Part shown: in pieces, positions 1 to 47,100 of the stretch
Layout: each line of letters starts with the position of its first letter
Numbering within the stretch: the stretch's first letter is position 1
From: Limnoperna fortunei
Lineage: Eukaryota; Mollusca; Bivalvia; Mytilida; Modiolidae
Direction: 5' to 3'
Assembly: GCA_944474755.1 (NCBI GenBank)
Contig: OX104114.1
Coordinates: 79,284,623 to 79,348,622, forward strand
DNA length: 64,000 nucleotides
Made by a program: the position numbers and the translations under genes
The notes under the pieces: model-generated
The model's input: the letters and a program-made list of their open reading frames with translations, nothing else
Database searches by the model: none
What the model was told of the DNA's origin: nothing

Positions 1-329
1 GTAGTTTATTTAATCAATTACTTCCTCAATATAACTCAAGTACAAAGATAACAAAAGGCATTTGAAATTTATTTGAATCTTATGTGCTTAACAATTCACA
101 GTAAGCAAATTTACAACAAACAATTTTTATATAACTTGTTTTTGATGCACACAATTCACAATTCATATATTAAAAAGAACTCTTTCAATGTTGTCTCTAA
201 CATCTAGATGAAGTCGGAATAAATTTACACGTCTCTTTTTTCCCTGTATTATTCCAATGTCTAATTTTTTCCCAGCAATTACCCCATTTTGTAATGTTGT
301 TCTCTATTATCAGAATCATACTGTTCTAG

Positions 330-335
330 TTTATT
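330..335 (-). promoter_or_regulatory. Candidate COPA poly(A) signal
   Basis: AATAAA on the minus strand lies 85 bp past the COPA stop codon. Two more AATAAA hexamers lie at 68-73 and 5-10, so cleavage could also be distal or beyond the window. The choice cannot be made from sequence. Confidence 0.35.
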
Positions 336-419
336 TTATGCACATACAAATATTTACTGTCAATGTCACATATAATGTTTATGATAAAGAAGAAATAAAA
401 CTCCCCCAATGATCCTCAT

Positions 420-35281
<34,862 letters not shown>

Positions 35282-35323
35282 TTTGCCATAAATATATGTG
35301 TTTCTTTTAATCAGAACCGGCGA

Positions 35324-35373
35324 ACGTCACAGTTTTGTTAAAATGTTGGCAAGTTCCACGTACAACCGGAAGT
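35324..35373 (-). promoter_or_regulatory. Candidate COPA promoter sites: CRE-like and ETS motifs
   Basis: Just upstream of the COPA start codon are ACGTCAC at 35324-35330 (reverse complement GTGACGT, a CRE-like core) and CCGGAAGT at 35366-35373 (consensus ETS/GABP site). Both are typical of TATA-less housekeeping promoters, which suits a coat-protein gene. The ATG is 43 bp from the nearer site, so the 5' UTR would be short unless a further non-coding exon exists upstream. Motif matches alone do not prove function. Confidence 0.45.
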
Positions 35374-35504
35374 TAGAAAGTTGTAATTCATTGGTGAACT
35401 GGTTCCCATTAAAGGTCAAATTGAGTACGAATGGCGGGACATTTAAACTTTCTTATACAGAACTTTGGACTTTAATTTAAACTATGAATAGTAATTTTTG
35501 TGTA

Positions 35505-35558
35505 CAGTGGGCATGACAGACACACTATAAATTACAGATGTGTCTGTCATGCTCACTG
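35505..35558. repeat. 20-bp-stem hairpin
   Basis: CAGTGGGCATGACAGACACA (35505-35524) is inverted at 35539-35558 with one mismatch, leaving a 14-bp loop. It lies beside the decayed Tc1 element, so it may be a terminal inverted repeat with a nested or recombined partner. Confidence 0.75.
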
Positions 35559-35639
35559 TGAAACAAAACAGTGCAAATATAACTTTCATTAGTCAAAAAA
35601 TAAGATTGAAATGTTTTAAACGAAAAAATACTCAGTAAG

Positions 35640-36672
35640 TCGTGTAACAACCACGCTTTTGGTGCAGTTACATTTACTCTCCTCCTCATGCTGTTGACTA
35701 AACGACGAAGTGTATCTGTGGTAAACTCTGCCATTCATTTTAAATGGCAACACGTAGTTCTTGGACATTTTGACAAGCAGGTGCTCTGTTATTGATTTTA
35801 CGGCCAATGATATCCCAAAAATGTTCAATTGTATTCATATCGGGTGACATGGACGGCCATTGAATATGCTCAATAGCTTCCCTTTCGATAACATCACCTA
35901 CGCTTGCAGCTCAGTGAGGTCTTGCGTTGTCTTCTATAAAGATAGGTCTGTTACTAAGTGCATGATTGTCAAAATGTGGCACAATAATAGCGTTAATGAC
36001 GTCATTTCGATATTTCTGCCCTGTCATTGTCCCATCAACCACAGACAGATTCAGTTTACAGTCGTCGTATGAAAAGCCTCCCCACACTATAACACCACCA
36101 CGGCCAAACTCTGTAGTGCCTAGGGTGTTGTTCTTGTTGTAAGCAGTGGCGCGTTGCCTCCCAACGCGCATCAATATGACAAAGAAGGTATCTGCTTTCG
36201 TCGGTCAAATGTAACTGTCGCCAGCTCCGAATACTAGTATTTCAATGGCGGTGATATCGTGCCCACTCTAAACGTGCTTGGCGATGTCTTTTGTCAACAG
36301 CGGACGTTTGGAGGGACGAAGAGCTCTCAACATTAGATTGTTTAGGCGCCTGTTAACTATTCGAATGGCGACTCTGGTTACAACATTCCAATTGTCACGA
36401 AGATATCTTGCGGTGGCAAACGGTTGGCGTTTGGCTACACGAACGAGTGCTCTATCCTTCCTTTCAGATGTTTTTGGTGGTCAACCTGACCTAGGACGTT
36501 GAAGTTCCTGGATAGTTCCTTAATTCATCTCGATGACGTTTCAGTAGCCGGGATACAATACTAAAGTGAATGCCAAAGTGTTGTGCTATCTGACTCAAGC
36601 TCTCTCCACTATTACGCATTCAAACTTATCTGCCACTTTTCAACATCACTTAATTTCCGTCTGGGCATTGTA
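35640..36672 (-). pseudogene. Decayed Tc1-type DDE transposase
   Basis: Starts MPRRKLSDVEKWQ near 36670 and shows a helix-turn-helix region with SLSQIAQHFGIH. It continues to VWGGFSYDD, FIEDNARPH (second catalytic Asp) and WPSMSPDMNTIEHFWD (third acidic residue), ending MAEFTTDTLRRLV in another frame. DD34E spacing and order are those of Tc1 transposases, which cut and paste at TA sites. Decay: a frameshift after residue 18, a TGA in place of Arg in the RSGRPPK region, and stops after NARPH and before NEWQ. It is not functional. It lies just upstream of the COPA promoter in the opposite flank. Confidence 0.92.
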
Positions 36673-36822
36673 AAAATGTAAAGATGAAGTCGAAAAAGAT
36701 CTGGAGATGAACACTAAATCGTTAAGAAAAACAAAGCTTTTTAGGCGTGCTCGACTACCGTATGACAAACTGGTTTTGCTATTTAAAGATAATTAAAGTA
36801 ACTTTCCCGTGCTCGAATGATG

Positions 36823-37078
36823 TTTGTTTATGTGTGAATGGTGTTTTAACGCCACTTTCAGCAATTTTTCAGCTTTATCGTGGCATCCAGTTTTTATTGG
36901 GGGAGGAAGCCGGAGTACCCGGTGCGAACCCCCGACCTGCGGTAGGAAAACTGGCAATCCTTGTCAATTATGATTGGAGTCGAGTACACCCTGCCTGCAG
37001 TGAGAATCGAATTTGCAATCTAGACCACGTGATCAATAGTTAACGAACTACCTTAACCACTCGGCTATCGAGGCCCTT
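36823..37078 (-). mobile_element. Full-length SINE with 13-bp target duplication
   Basis: Reverse-strand member of the SINE family (TTTTAACGCCACTTTCAGCA, CCCCCGACCTGCGGTAGGAA, CACTCGGCTATCGAGGCCC), with a small deletion in the tRNA-like head. It is flanked by TGCTCGAATGATG at 36810-36822 and 37079-37091. Confidence 0.93.
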
Positions 37079-37099
37079 TGCTCGAATGATGGCTTTAGG

Positions 37100-39215
37100 A
37101 CATAAATAACACAAAGTAAATATTCATTCATTCAGATTTTTTTAAATTAAAAAAAAATTGTAGGTGTTGCTTAACTTATTGCGGAGTGTATATAAATGAA
37201 CCGCCAGATTACTTGACCTAAGTGTACTCAGACTGTTAGCAGACGATATCATCTACCGAACGTTCATATCATAGGTGACAGTGATTCTTGATGCGACAGC
37301 TAGATGGAAGGAAGGCATGTTTATTTCTTCCAGGTAACAAGCCCCACCCTCAACTTTTTAAACATAACTTCACACTGCGTAACAATACATTAGAATCAAT
37401 TTTCCTTTACAAAATTCCAAGGCATCGCATTGCAGTCAAATCTTAAATGGACAAATACATCAATGAAATAACACCTACCACATTTTGAATCCGTGATATC
37501 CAAAATAGAAATATTTAAACGACAAGCTGCTCGGTATATCTGTAACAGTTATCCCAATACTATACCAGTGTCACTGACATGCTTGACACCTTAAACTTAC
37601 CAACAATATTGCACAAGATTAGTAATGATGTACAAAATAACTTATCTTCTATATAGTTGCCATACCAGCTGAAATACTTATAATAGCAGACTCAAATGCA
37701 ATACAAATAACTTATCATCTAGTTGCCAAACCAGCTGAAAATACTTATAATAGCAGACTCAAGAACAAAAAAAACCACCAAAAGACTCAAACAGTCATTC
37801 TTTCTTCCTGTTAGCAATTTCACATAGGAACTACCTGCTTCACAATATATAATTGTCTTATTTGTCCACGCCTGCAACAGTACGTAATCATCGATTATCA
37901 ATGGTAAGAAGAAGAATAAGAAGGGAAGGAAGAACGTGGGAATTACTAGCCATATTCATTAACGGTCCAAATAACGCTTTTGACGACAGTACCAATTGCT
38001 CGTATGGTCATGACTATTGTAAACAGATTCTTTCAGGCTGAAAATTAAATATCTAAATTTTCATCACATAAGTACTCTGTTTAGCCTTGGCATTATCGCT
38101 TGATGAATGACCCTTCTGTTGCACATGCTTCTGCATATTCAAATATATGTAATTAATATATGTTTGTACAGAAAACGTCGTAAGTGACACATGGATAAGT
38201 TAGAAAGTTGTTACAACGCCAACAAATATTAATTTTATCTTAACCATACAATTTGGCCTATCCTTCTTGCATTTCCTAGTCAATATAATGTTAATAGAAA
38301 ACCTTCGTCGGTAACCACTGTCGATAACACCGGAGTGATTCCCTTTATCACCCGCTAACGGTAACCCACGAGTGATTCTATTTATAACCCACTGTCGATA
38401 ACAAGGTTATTGCTGGAATCGGATGTGGGTTACACGACAATGGGTTTGCCACTAGCCAATTACACTTAGTTAGTGACGCCGTACTCCAGGAATTAAGGTA
38501 TCGTGTGATTCTTTTAAAATAAAAAGGTTGAAGTAGACCAAACGGCTGTTTGGGCTAAATCTTTTCAACACATGTGGAGTCACCTGGCTAGTACTCAGTA
38601 AACTACAAATCCTAGTTGTAGCTAAAATTACAGTGTTAAATTTAAGAAGCTTTGCAAAATCAAGTTTAAATTATTCCAGTAATCTGTAAGGCTGGAACGA
38701 ATTCCCTATGACACCCTCACTCCAAAACTGAATTGGGTTATAGTGAGCAACATTAGCACAATGTATGTGTACTACTGTGTTCTGGATATTTCATTATAAT
38801 GGCATAGTAATATTTTTTATATTTGGGATTGTAACTTTTTAGACGAAAAATGTATTTAACTGTATGGACTTTTGGTTAAAGCAACAAAAAGCTGTTAACA
38901 TTGTTTCAGTGAATTTTGCTTTGTTGTTACTATTTCGTTATGTTGCCGAGAATAACGATAAAATGAAATAACGAAATGACGAAATTTTTAATGATAAACA
39001 AGACGACGGAAGGGCGACAATTACTTAAATTTATTTCGCGAAAAAAAAATCGTTGCGAAGGAAATACGCCAGCGACCATAGTTATAATACTTTCATAGTA
39101 ACCAAAGTAGCATATTTGTTCGCTATTTTTTAACGGAAAAGAAATAAGTTTTGAAAAAAGTATTCTATTATACTGTCCGAGATAGATTGATTGGTCTAAA
39201 CAAGCCAGGCTCATA
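37100..39215. other. Intergenic stretch without a recognisable gene
   Basis: AT-rich, no convincing ORF. It contains a 65-bp tandem duplication (37631-37695 and 37701-37763, sharing CAGCTGAAA-TACTTATAAT), and short reiterated TAACCCAC/GTCGATAAC phrases at 38310-38450. Confidence 0.6.
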
Positions 39216-39221
39216 TATAAA

Positions 39222-39941
39222 CAATATTCGTACAGTGTCAGAAAATATAAAATTTATTTGTACGAGCCTTAGAAACGGGTAGAAATGCGAGGCTCTGTAC
39301 GAATATTGTTTTTATCCTGCAACCCTAAAATACATTTTACAATACTGAAAAACGTTCACTTTTAGTCGATTTCTCAGTTAAAAATTTTGGCTCGTATTCT
39401 AGTGATACTGACGTCACAAACGTCGTAAACCAGAACAGAACACTAAATGTCGTAAGAAGTGAGGTCAAGGGTACCAGGAGATTTTATTCGGCACTGCCGA
39501 ATAAAGCAAAAATTTATTCGGCTACCTTTATTGGACATTAAATGTACTGATTGCAGGATAAATATACAATATTCGTACAGTGTCAGAAAATATAAAATTT
39601 ATTTGTACGAGCCTTATAAACGGGTAGAAATGCGAGGCTCTGTCGAGCATTTCTCACCTGTTTCGCGGCGAGTACAAATTTCTGACACTGTACGAATATT
39701 GTTTTTATCCTGCAACCCTAAAAAACATTTTATAATACTTTTAGCCGATTACTCAGTTAAAATTTTCGGCGCGTATTCTAGTGATACTGACGTCACAAAC
39801 GTCGTAAACCAGAACAAAATACTAAATGTCGTTAGAAGTGAGGTCAAGGGTACCAGGAGATTTTATTCGGCACTGCCGAATAAAGCAAAAATTTATTCGG
39901 CTACCTTTCTTGGACAGTAAATGTACTGATTGCAGGATAAA
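39222..39941. repeat. Tandem duplication of a foldback element
   Basis: Two direct copies (about 39222-39557 and 39567-39941) each start ACAATATTCGTACAGTGTCA and end GATTGCAGGATAAATAT. In the second copy the start is answered by the inverse TGACACTGTACGAATATTG, making a hairpin of about 150 bp. The first copy has lost that inner arm. No gene is visible. Confidence 0.82.
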
Positions 39942-40099
39942 TATCAGTGGATGCCCTCAGGGGTCTTATTACTCTGTTATAAATAACTGATGGGCCTCGA
40001 CTAGAATATAACATTGAAGTTCCGTATAATCGAATGCTGAGAGCAAGGAAGCTCTCATATATACGACTATATCGTAGGTCACGTGTGAGTTGGCGCACC

Positions 40100-41340
40100 C
40101 AACTTTTTACAATCTTTGCTAATATACAAAATATTTTGCGCGGATACAAGTCGATTGGTCCCAACTTTGGTGAATTGGTCCCAATTCCAATTTGTCCCAA
40201 GTCAAGTGGCCCCAACATACTTTTAAAATGTTTTTATTTTTGCTTAAGAGATTGTTTCTACGTTTTGATGTATATATATACTTTTGATCTTGAATTTATT
40301 CATAAATGTGTGGTCTTAGTTAACATGTTATGTTAAAATAATAACATAATTATGTAAAGTTTATATTTTAATGGCGCTATTGTTCCGCATTTAAATCTTT
40401 TTTTCTAAATAGTTCATAGCAATAAAAATCTAAAGACAAAACAAGTTTATGTTCTTCTTACATGAGATGTATATAACAACACTATACTATTATTATGCAT
40501 GTATTTGAAGAACTAATTGTAGAAAAACAAAGTACTCTTGGCTCTGACTGTGACCTCAGACCTAATGCGAACAGCAACGTCTTTGTCTGTTAACTCTTGG
40601 TGGTTGTGGTTTACTGGTCCAGTCGTGAACGAGTCTCCTCTCTGTTCAAAAGTTGCATTACGTTCTTTTTTGCGAATGATACAATGCCAGTCTACACTGT
40701 TCTTTAGAGTATGCTGCAAGTAAAATTTGATCTATATGACATAATACCTGTAATAAAGATAGTATTAACATAATTCTGCCGTCATAAATCTCTAATTGAA
40801 AATCGTATTATGAAAAAAAATTCTATGTTGAAAAAATATAATAAATTCTTTATGCGCTGATTTCAAATGCTTTTAAAATTAGGAATGGTGCCAGGATCAA
40901 AGGAGGTGCTTATAGACTCACAATTATCACATATAAAGTCTAAAACAAACTAAAAAAAAAATCAACAATAAATTGTTAGTGAAAAAGAAAGTAATAACAT
41001 GTGTTGAAATAAAAAAAGTCAAATCCTCATATATCTAGTTCAGATAGAACTTACAGACAGGCAGTGCTTACCATCAACATAATAAGGATATAGAACACCA
41101 GCAAGTTTACATATAATTAGCAAAATCAACGGCAATAAATATTGAGGTATTCAGGTATTCTAATTAGACAATTAAACAAAGCCAACAATTGTTCTAAAAT
41201 ATACTTTTTAAAAGTGTTGTGACCAATTGTCCAAAAGTCGGAACAATTGGCAAAGACTTGGGACGAATTGGTTGGGACCTATTTGCATGTGGGACCAATT
41301 GACCAGACACCTTTTGCGCGTATTGTCATATGACATTTGC
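40100..41340. mobile_element. Element with long imperfect inverted ends carrying a FLYWCH-like segment
   Basis: Left: TTGCGCGGATACAAGTCGAT, then GGTCCCAACTTTGG, AATTGGTCCCAATTCC and TTTGTCCCAAGTC. Right, inverted: GACTTGGGACGAATTGG, GGGACCAATTGACC, CTTTTGCGCG. It is about 1.2 kb. Repeated AATTGGTCCC phrases within each end suggest transposase-binding repeats. Confidence 0.65.
40513..40719 (-). pseudogene. FLYWCH-type zinc-finger fragment
   Basis: A 68-codon frame contains VDWHCIIRKKERNATFEQRG then DSFTTGPVNHNHQ. This fits the FLYWCH pattern W-C-x2-R...A-T-x-G..F..G..NHNH found in Mutator-like transposases and some nuclear proteins. The second zinc cysteine, usually in the KC-A-V position, is Asn here. 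A likely acceptor (TTTTACTTGCAG) precedes it, so it may be one exon of a lost multi-exon gene. It lies in the middle of the 40.1-41.3-kb inverted-repeat element. Confidence 0.5.
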
Positions 41341-41349
41341 GTAGTTCTG

Positions 41350-42080
41350 GACACTTGTTTAAGTGTTTTGGCTGTGCTTATTTGTCCGCATAAAGCACGA
41401 GTGTTACTAAAGCACTATCATTATGGTTGATATAATTGTCTAAAACCCTTATAAGAGATAAAAGAAAAATTTTGCAGCAAACTTTTCTTAGGTATAGAAA
41501 TATTCAGCATAGTTATGGGAATCACTACTAAGCTAGAGACAAATGGACAGAAATAATTCCATTTATGTCCAGTTGTATGCTTTAAATTTTTTTTCAGAAA
41601 TGATTTAAATATTCCAGACGTTAACTTACATTAGGTTTCAAAATTTATAGAGTTCTGCTCCACTAGGGAAGATGTTGAGCTCCATTATAGGGATGATGTT
41701 GAGCTGGGAATTTGGAATAGCAGCTTTCTCATGATTAAAGTTTACTTTCCTGATATAATTTGATTATTGTTGAATCCAAATTACCACGTACAAGTAATTA
41801 CTGTTCCTTTTCGCCACTCTATCTTAAAAGTAATTAGCAAAGAAATTAAAGAGTGTGCTATATAGCCGAACCCTGAATATCACAAGCGGAATGCTACTTC
41901 TTAGGTATGTTGACCGTAATAAAGCTGTCGTAACGTTACAGGAAAAGGGGAACCATAAAGAATTAACAAATTATCTAATATTTTAAAAAAGTTTCTTACT
42001 TTAATACATTTTTGATGTATGTCGCTGTATTGAAAATATGTTGTAACCACTGAGTACAGAATGTCAAACCGGGACTTATT
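41350..42080. other. Intergenic stretch, nothing recognised
   Basis: AT-rich sequence with no coherent ORF and no repeat I can identify between the inverted-repeat element and the ATCA microsatellite. Confidence 0.6.
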
Positions 42081-42085
42081 AAAGA

Positions 42086-42297
<212 letters not shown>

Positions 42298-42580
42298 CAG
42301 ATTTGATTTACTTATAGTCCGTTATGCAATAACGTTTACAATAACATAATAACATAGGCTGTAGTGAGCTTTTTATCGACTTTTTATAGGCGGTGTCAGT
42401 ATGGGTCAGTATGGGAGTAATCAGTCAATTTTATTGAAGTCAGATTATATATAATATAAATTCTGTCGACAAAAAAAAATAACAACATACATGATACATC
42501 AGATTTAGCACATTGAGACACATAAAACATACTAGACTATAACGGTAAGTTAGCAATGAATAAAAAGATTATCGATTGAA

Positions 42581-42690
42581 TTGATTGAATGGTGTTTTAA
42601 CTCCACTTTCAGCTATTTATCAGCTATTTCATGGCGTCCAGTTTTTATTGGGGGAGGAAGCCGGAGTACCCGGAGAGAACCCCGACCTCA
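42581..42690 (-). repeat. 5'-truncated SINE
   Basis: Reverse-strand SINE 3' third (TTTTAACTCCACTTTCAGCT, TCATGGCGTCCAGTTTTTAT, GCCGGAGTACCCGGAGAGAA), breaking off at the CCCGACCT position. Confidence 0.85.
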
Positions 42691-42699
42691 TACTAGATG

Positions 42700-43170
42700 A
42701 CAACGGCCTTTTAATTATTTGCGCATGATGGAAACTATTAACATTTTTGCTCTAACTGAGGCACCGTGCTTCATTGAATAATAAGCGCCCATCATATCGT
42801 GCGGGATTATTTCAGCTGTATCACAATCAATTTTCGGTGTAATGTCATATTAAATGTTTTGCAAATTTAGAAATCCCGAAGGGTACTCGGCAAGGAAACT
42901 CACAAACTGCAATATAATAGTCCAGAAATGGGCTTTGTACAATCAACTAGAAACATTAAATACAGTTTTTTAAAAAGTTATAAAAATAAATTTACTTAAG
43001 AATTCTGAAACTGCCTTTTCAATACAGCTAAAATATCAAAATTCCGTTAAATAATAAATAATAAGAAGCAATTGCGTCTCCCCCAGCCAATATATATATT
43101 CCATCGTCACACGCTAGTACACATGTACTATGTCTATGTCTAAGATTCACCCCGGTTAATGAAGCTATAT
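42700..43170. other. Intergenic stretch, nothing recognised
   Basis: Unique-looking AT-rich DNA with no coding signal. Confidence 0.5.
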
Positions 43171-43179
43171 TTTTATATA

Positions 43180-43275
43180 GCGGATTTGGCCGAGGGGTCT
43201 AGACCGCTGGACATAGTGCAGGCGAATTGGTGCCACAGTGTCACAACGGTGTGAGTTCGAATCCCGCTGAGGGAA
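43180..43275 (+). repeat. tRNA-like SINE head of a second family
   Basis: GCGGATTTGGCCGAGGGGTC carries a TGGCCGAGGGG A box and GTGTGAGTTCGAATCCCGC a B box, spaced as in Leu/Ser tRNAs. The acceptor stem ends do not pair, so I take it as a tRNA-derived SINE head rather than a working tRNA gene. Confidence 0.55.
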
Positions 43276-43299
43276 AGCAAAAATTTGACAGTGTTAAAA

Positions 43300-44140
43300 A
43301 TCTAATTCAAACAGTGTTGGGCTTAATTTGTAGACGTATATATATATATATATAAAACCAAGCGAGCATGTACTTGCTAGCTATAAATATCAAAAGTCAA
43401 GACATGCATCAGAACGAGGTTGGAGGCACTAAATAACACACATAAAAACTAAAGCATGAAGTACAACACTGGCAAAAATAGGAATAAGGCATAAAATACA
43501 CATTTATATAAGTGAGCGTGTAAAAAGCAAAATTAATAGCCAAAAATGTCAAAGTTAAGACCATTTTATAAGCACAAGGTTGGGGCAAAAAAAAAAAACA
43601 TACACCAAACCCGAAACACAACAATAAAAAATAAACTATGCATGAAGCGTTACATACAGATTTGAATAAAAATAGATCAAATACAGGATTAAGATCTGCA
43701 AAGAGCCACATCTGCGAGCGTTTCTCGGTTGCCAGCTCATTAAATCGTGCGGTTGTAGCATAATGAGTAAAGTCCACATCTGAGGGATCTCAACAAGATT
43801 TTTCTTTTTCAAAGAGCATTGATATTGTTTTAGAGTAATTTTAAAATATGTAGAAACACAGGTAACATTTTATGTATAATTTTGAACACTTCCAATGCCG
43901 TCTTATTTGGTTGTTGGTTCTGGAGTTTGCCGGTTTCTTTGACTTTGATTGTCTTTTTGACAGTTTCTCATCGGTGTTCGGCATTTTATTACTAGTATTA
44001 CATTCATTATGGGTAGGTGAGCATGATTTTAATAAAAGTTCCTCACAAGTACAATCATTTTTTTCAAAAATATTGCAAGGCACGGTCTTGTATTTTTTTC
44101 CATCGTTTTTGTATTAATCCACACTGAAATGCCGAACAAC
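43300..44140. other. Intergenic stretch, nothing recognised
   Basis: A (TA)n tract at 43338-43353 is followed by AT-rich DNA without coherent coding sequence, up to the 3' end of the LINE. Confidence 0.5.
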
Positions 44141-44150
44141 CGGACAGTAC

Positions 44151-47100
44151 AGTTTGACATGAATAATTTACATACAGCTATGATGCTACTGCTGCTGCAC
44201 CGCCAACGTCCTCATCCGTTGCCATCCGTCATTGTGTGTTTCGACCCTTAACTCGGTACACTCTCAGGATAGGGGTCCACGGTGGTGAACAGTTACTGCG
44301 CGTTGGTGGTATGTATCCAGCTACTAGTGTCCTCCTTCATCCAGACCCAACATGACGATATTTCTGCTGCTACTTCTTCCTGCGACTCCTAACCCTGATA
44401 ACATTCTCCAAACTGATTGTGCTGGAAAGCATCTACATACAACCTCTACTGAATAATTCCAGGTCTGCCACCCCTTCTCTCTGCACTCCATCAGCAATGT
44501 GTCATACTCTGCCTTCTTCCTCTCGTGGACTTCAGCAAATCTTTCCTCCCATGGAACTGTCAGCTCTATTACAATTATCTTTTTTTGTCACTGGAGACCA
44601 CAATACCATATCAGGCCTGAGATTGGTTGGAATTATATCACGAAATGTCAGTTTCTGGTCAAGGTCTACAACCATCTTCCAGTCATCTGCCTGGTCCAGT
44701 ATTCCAAACTTCTCATCTGCTCTTATCTTCACTGTTTCACCTTCGTTCACAATCTGGATTTTATTGTGTTTTCCCTTTTCTCTACCGTGTCTGCCATCTC
44801 TCGTAGAACCTAATTATGATGCCAGGTGTATCTTCCCTGTGATAACGCCACCTGACAAGAGGACAAGATATGTTGTAGGGTTCCTCTTTTACCACAGAGG
44901 GGACAATCTGGTGTTTCTATAAGATCCCATCTCTGGAGATTTGTTGGTGTTGGTAGCAAATAGTACACTTAACGTAATAGAAATTGTAGTTGATATTTCC
45001 AGATGTCTGACCAGGATAGCGTTCGTTGTTCTGTGTCCCATCTTGTCCAAGCTCCCCGAACTCCCATCTCTACTGCCTTGGCTTGTCTGTTTTCTTCCTC
45101 AGTTGCTCGGATTTCTTTTTTAACCATACTACGTTTTTCTGTTGTGTTAGCCTTGTTCCAATAACAACTCTTAGAGGTCCTAAACCCTGCCTTCCCACAA
45201 CCACTGTTCATACGATGTGTTTGTGTCTTAACCTGCTCTCCGCCTGTTCTACTGCCTGTGTTGCTGACCACTTCCTCCCTGTCCGTACTTCTACTTGAGC
45301 TGATCTCACCTTATCATCTCTTAAATCCTTTAAAGTCATAACAAGTCTTGCCTTGCCGGTCTTGAACTCTTCTACTATTGATGTCAAAGGAAGTTGTATC
45401 TTGGCTGTTCTGCTATACATGCCTATCGATGTGAAGCTTGGTGGAAATAAACCATTTCCTCGTGTGTTTTTGATGATTCTTTACAATTTCTCCAATGCCG
45501 ATGTTGATATCTCATACAGCATTAACGGCCAGGATAGGCATGTTAAGAGGCCATGTTGGTAAATCCATGCCTTGAACTTTCCGGATAGTCCTGTCTTGTC
45601 TATGTTCCTCATTACTTCTTTAACTTGCTGTTCTATCCTCTGAATGTTGTCCTTATCTCCAAGAGTTTCATCAAACCATTTGCCTAAGCACTTAATAGGG
45701 TTTCCGTCGATAGATGGAATATTCTCACCCTGGATGGTTAGGTTGAACTGCTGTATAACTTTGTATTTCTTTTGTATCAATGATCTCGACTTTCTGGGTT
45801 TAAATGCTATTCTTGCCCATGATGCTGTTTCTTCTAGTGCGAGTAATATCCACCTAGCTTGAATATGCCTGTCTAATTGGTGGTTGCCTGATGTCGCAAG
45901 ATGTCTTGAGACTTCTGGTTTCTCTTTCCACAGCCTTGATAATCATGTTCATGCCCATAACAAACAGGATAACAGAAATCGTACATCCTCTCACGATTCC
46001 TTTTTGTAGTTACTGTCATGACGTTGTAAAACTTCCCGTGGTAAAGCGTAGATGGTTCCCACTGAAGTAACTTCTTATAGTGTTTCAGGGCCTCCTCTAC
46101 TAGGGCATGCGGAATGGTTCCATATCCATTTGCTAAGTCTAACAATACAACAGTCAGATCTTTCTTGTTGACGTTTGCTTCGTGGATCAGTTTTGTTATG
46201 ACGCTAGTGTGTTAAAAGCATGCCGAGAAACCAGGCACTCCTCCTATCTGTACCGATGTATCCAAATACTGTTTCTTGGTCATGCATGAAAAGTAGAAAG
46301 TATTGAAAAGAAGATTTTCGCCTCTACGTTCAGCAATGATATTGTCCGGAACTGGTTTACCCTATCCGAATTCTCTTCCTTAGGTACAAAACACCCCCCC
46401 CCCCCTTGCATTCTGCCAACAAGATGGAATCTTCCTTCTCCTCCATACAACTTTCAATAGCTTCCATAGTTGTGTATACGGATCTTCGAATATCTCTTAT
46501 AAACCTTATAGGCGATACCATTTAGACCCGGTGCTGATGTTGTTCTAGCTTTCTTTACAATATCTTGTACTCCTTTCAATGATGGTTCTTTTACATCCAT
46601 TGGCTCAACTGGTTCTGTACCTCTTCTATTCGGTCACACACTCCTAACCTTCTCCACTGTTTTTTATCACCATGCGTTTCTTCCAGTTGGCTTTCAACTT
46701 CCTCTTTAGAGCTCTTCAATGTCCCCGATTTTGACCCTTCTAGAGTTGATTTTGTAAATCTGTATGGATCTGCAACAAACTTTGCTCTTTTCCTTCCTCT
46801 TTCTTGTCTGGCTTTTCGCATCCTCTCTGCCCTCTGAAGATTGTCCCTCTTCTCTCTCAGGATTGATCTTCGCGCACTGAGACCTATCTTTTGATCTTCA
46901 CTTGCTGTTCTATACTGTTTTGTTATTTTGCTGATCTCTGATCTTAGCTTTGTATTTCTTTCTGACGCCTGTTTAGTTTCCCCGTTGGTTTCTCGCTTCG
47001 CTTCATATCTGTAGTCTCAAAGCGTTCAGCATCTACTGAGTATACCATCGTTGTTAATGCTTCAATTTCCACTGTACATCTCCTACAAGTGTTGTATGTA

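Noticed and set aside
39459..39920. 153-codon plus-strand frame
   Set aside because: It lies wholly within the duplicated foldback element and has no recognisable protein features.
43180..43275. Functional Leu/Ser-type tRNA gene
   Set aside because: A and B boxes fit but the acceptor stem does not close; kept only as a SINE head.
44419..44922. 167-codon plus-strand frame as a gene
   Set aside because: It is the antisense of the LINE nuclease-like region, whose minus-strand motifs are convincing.
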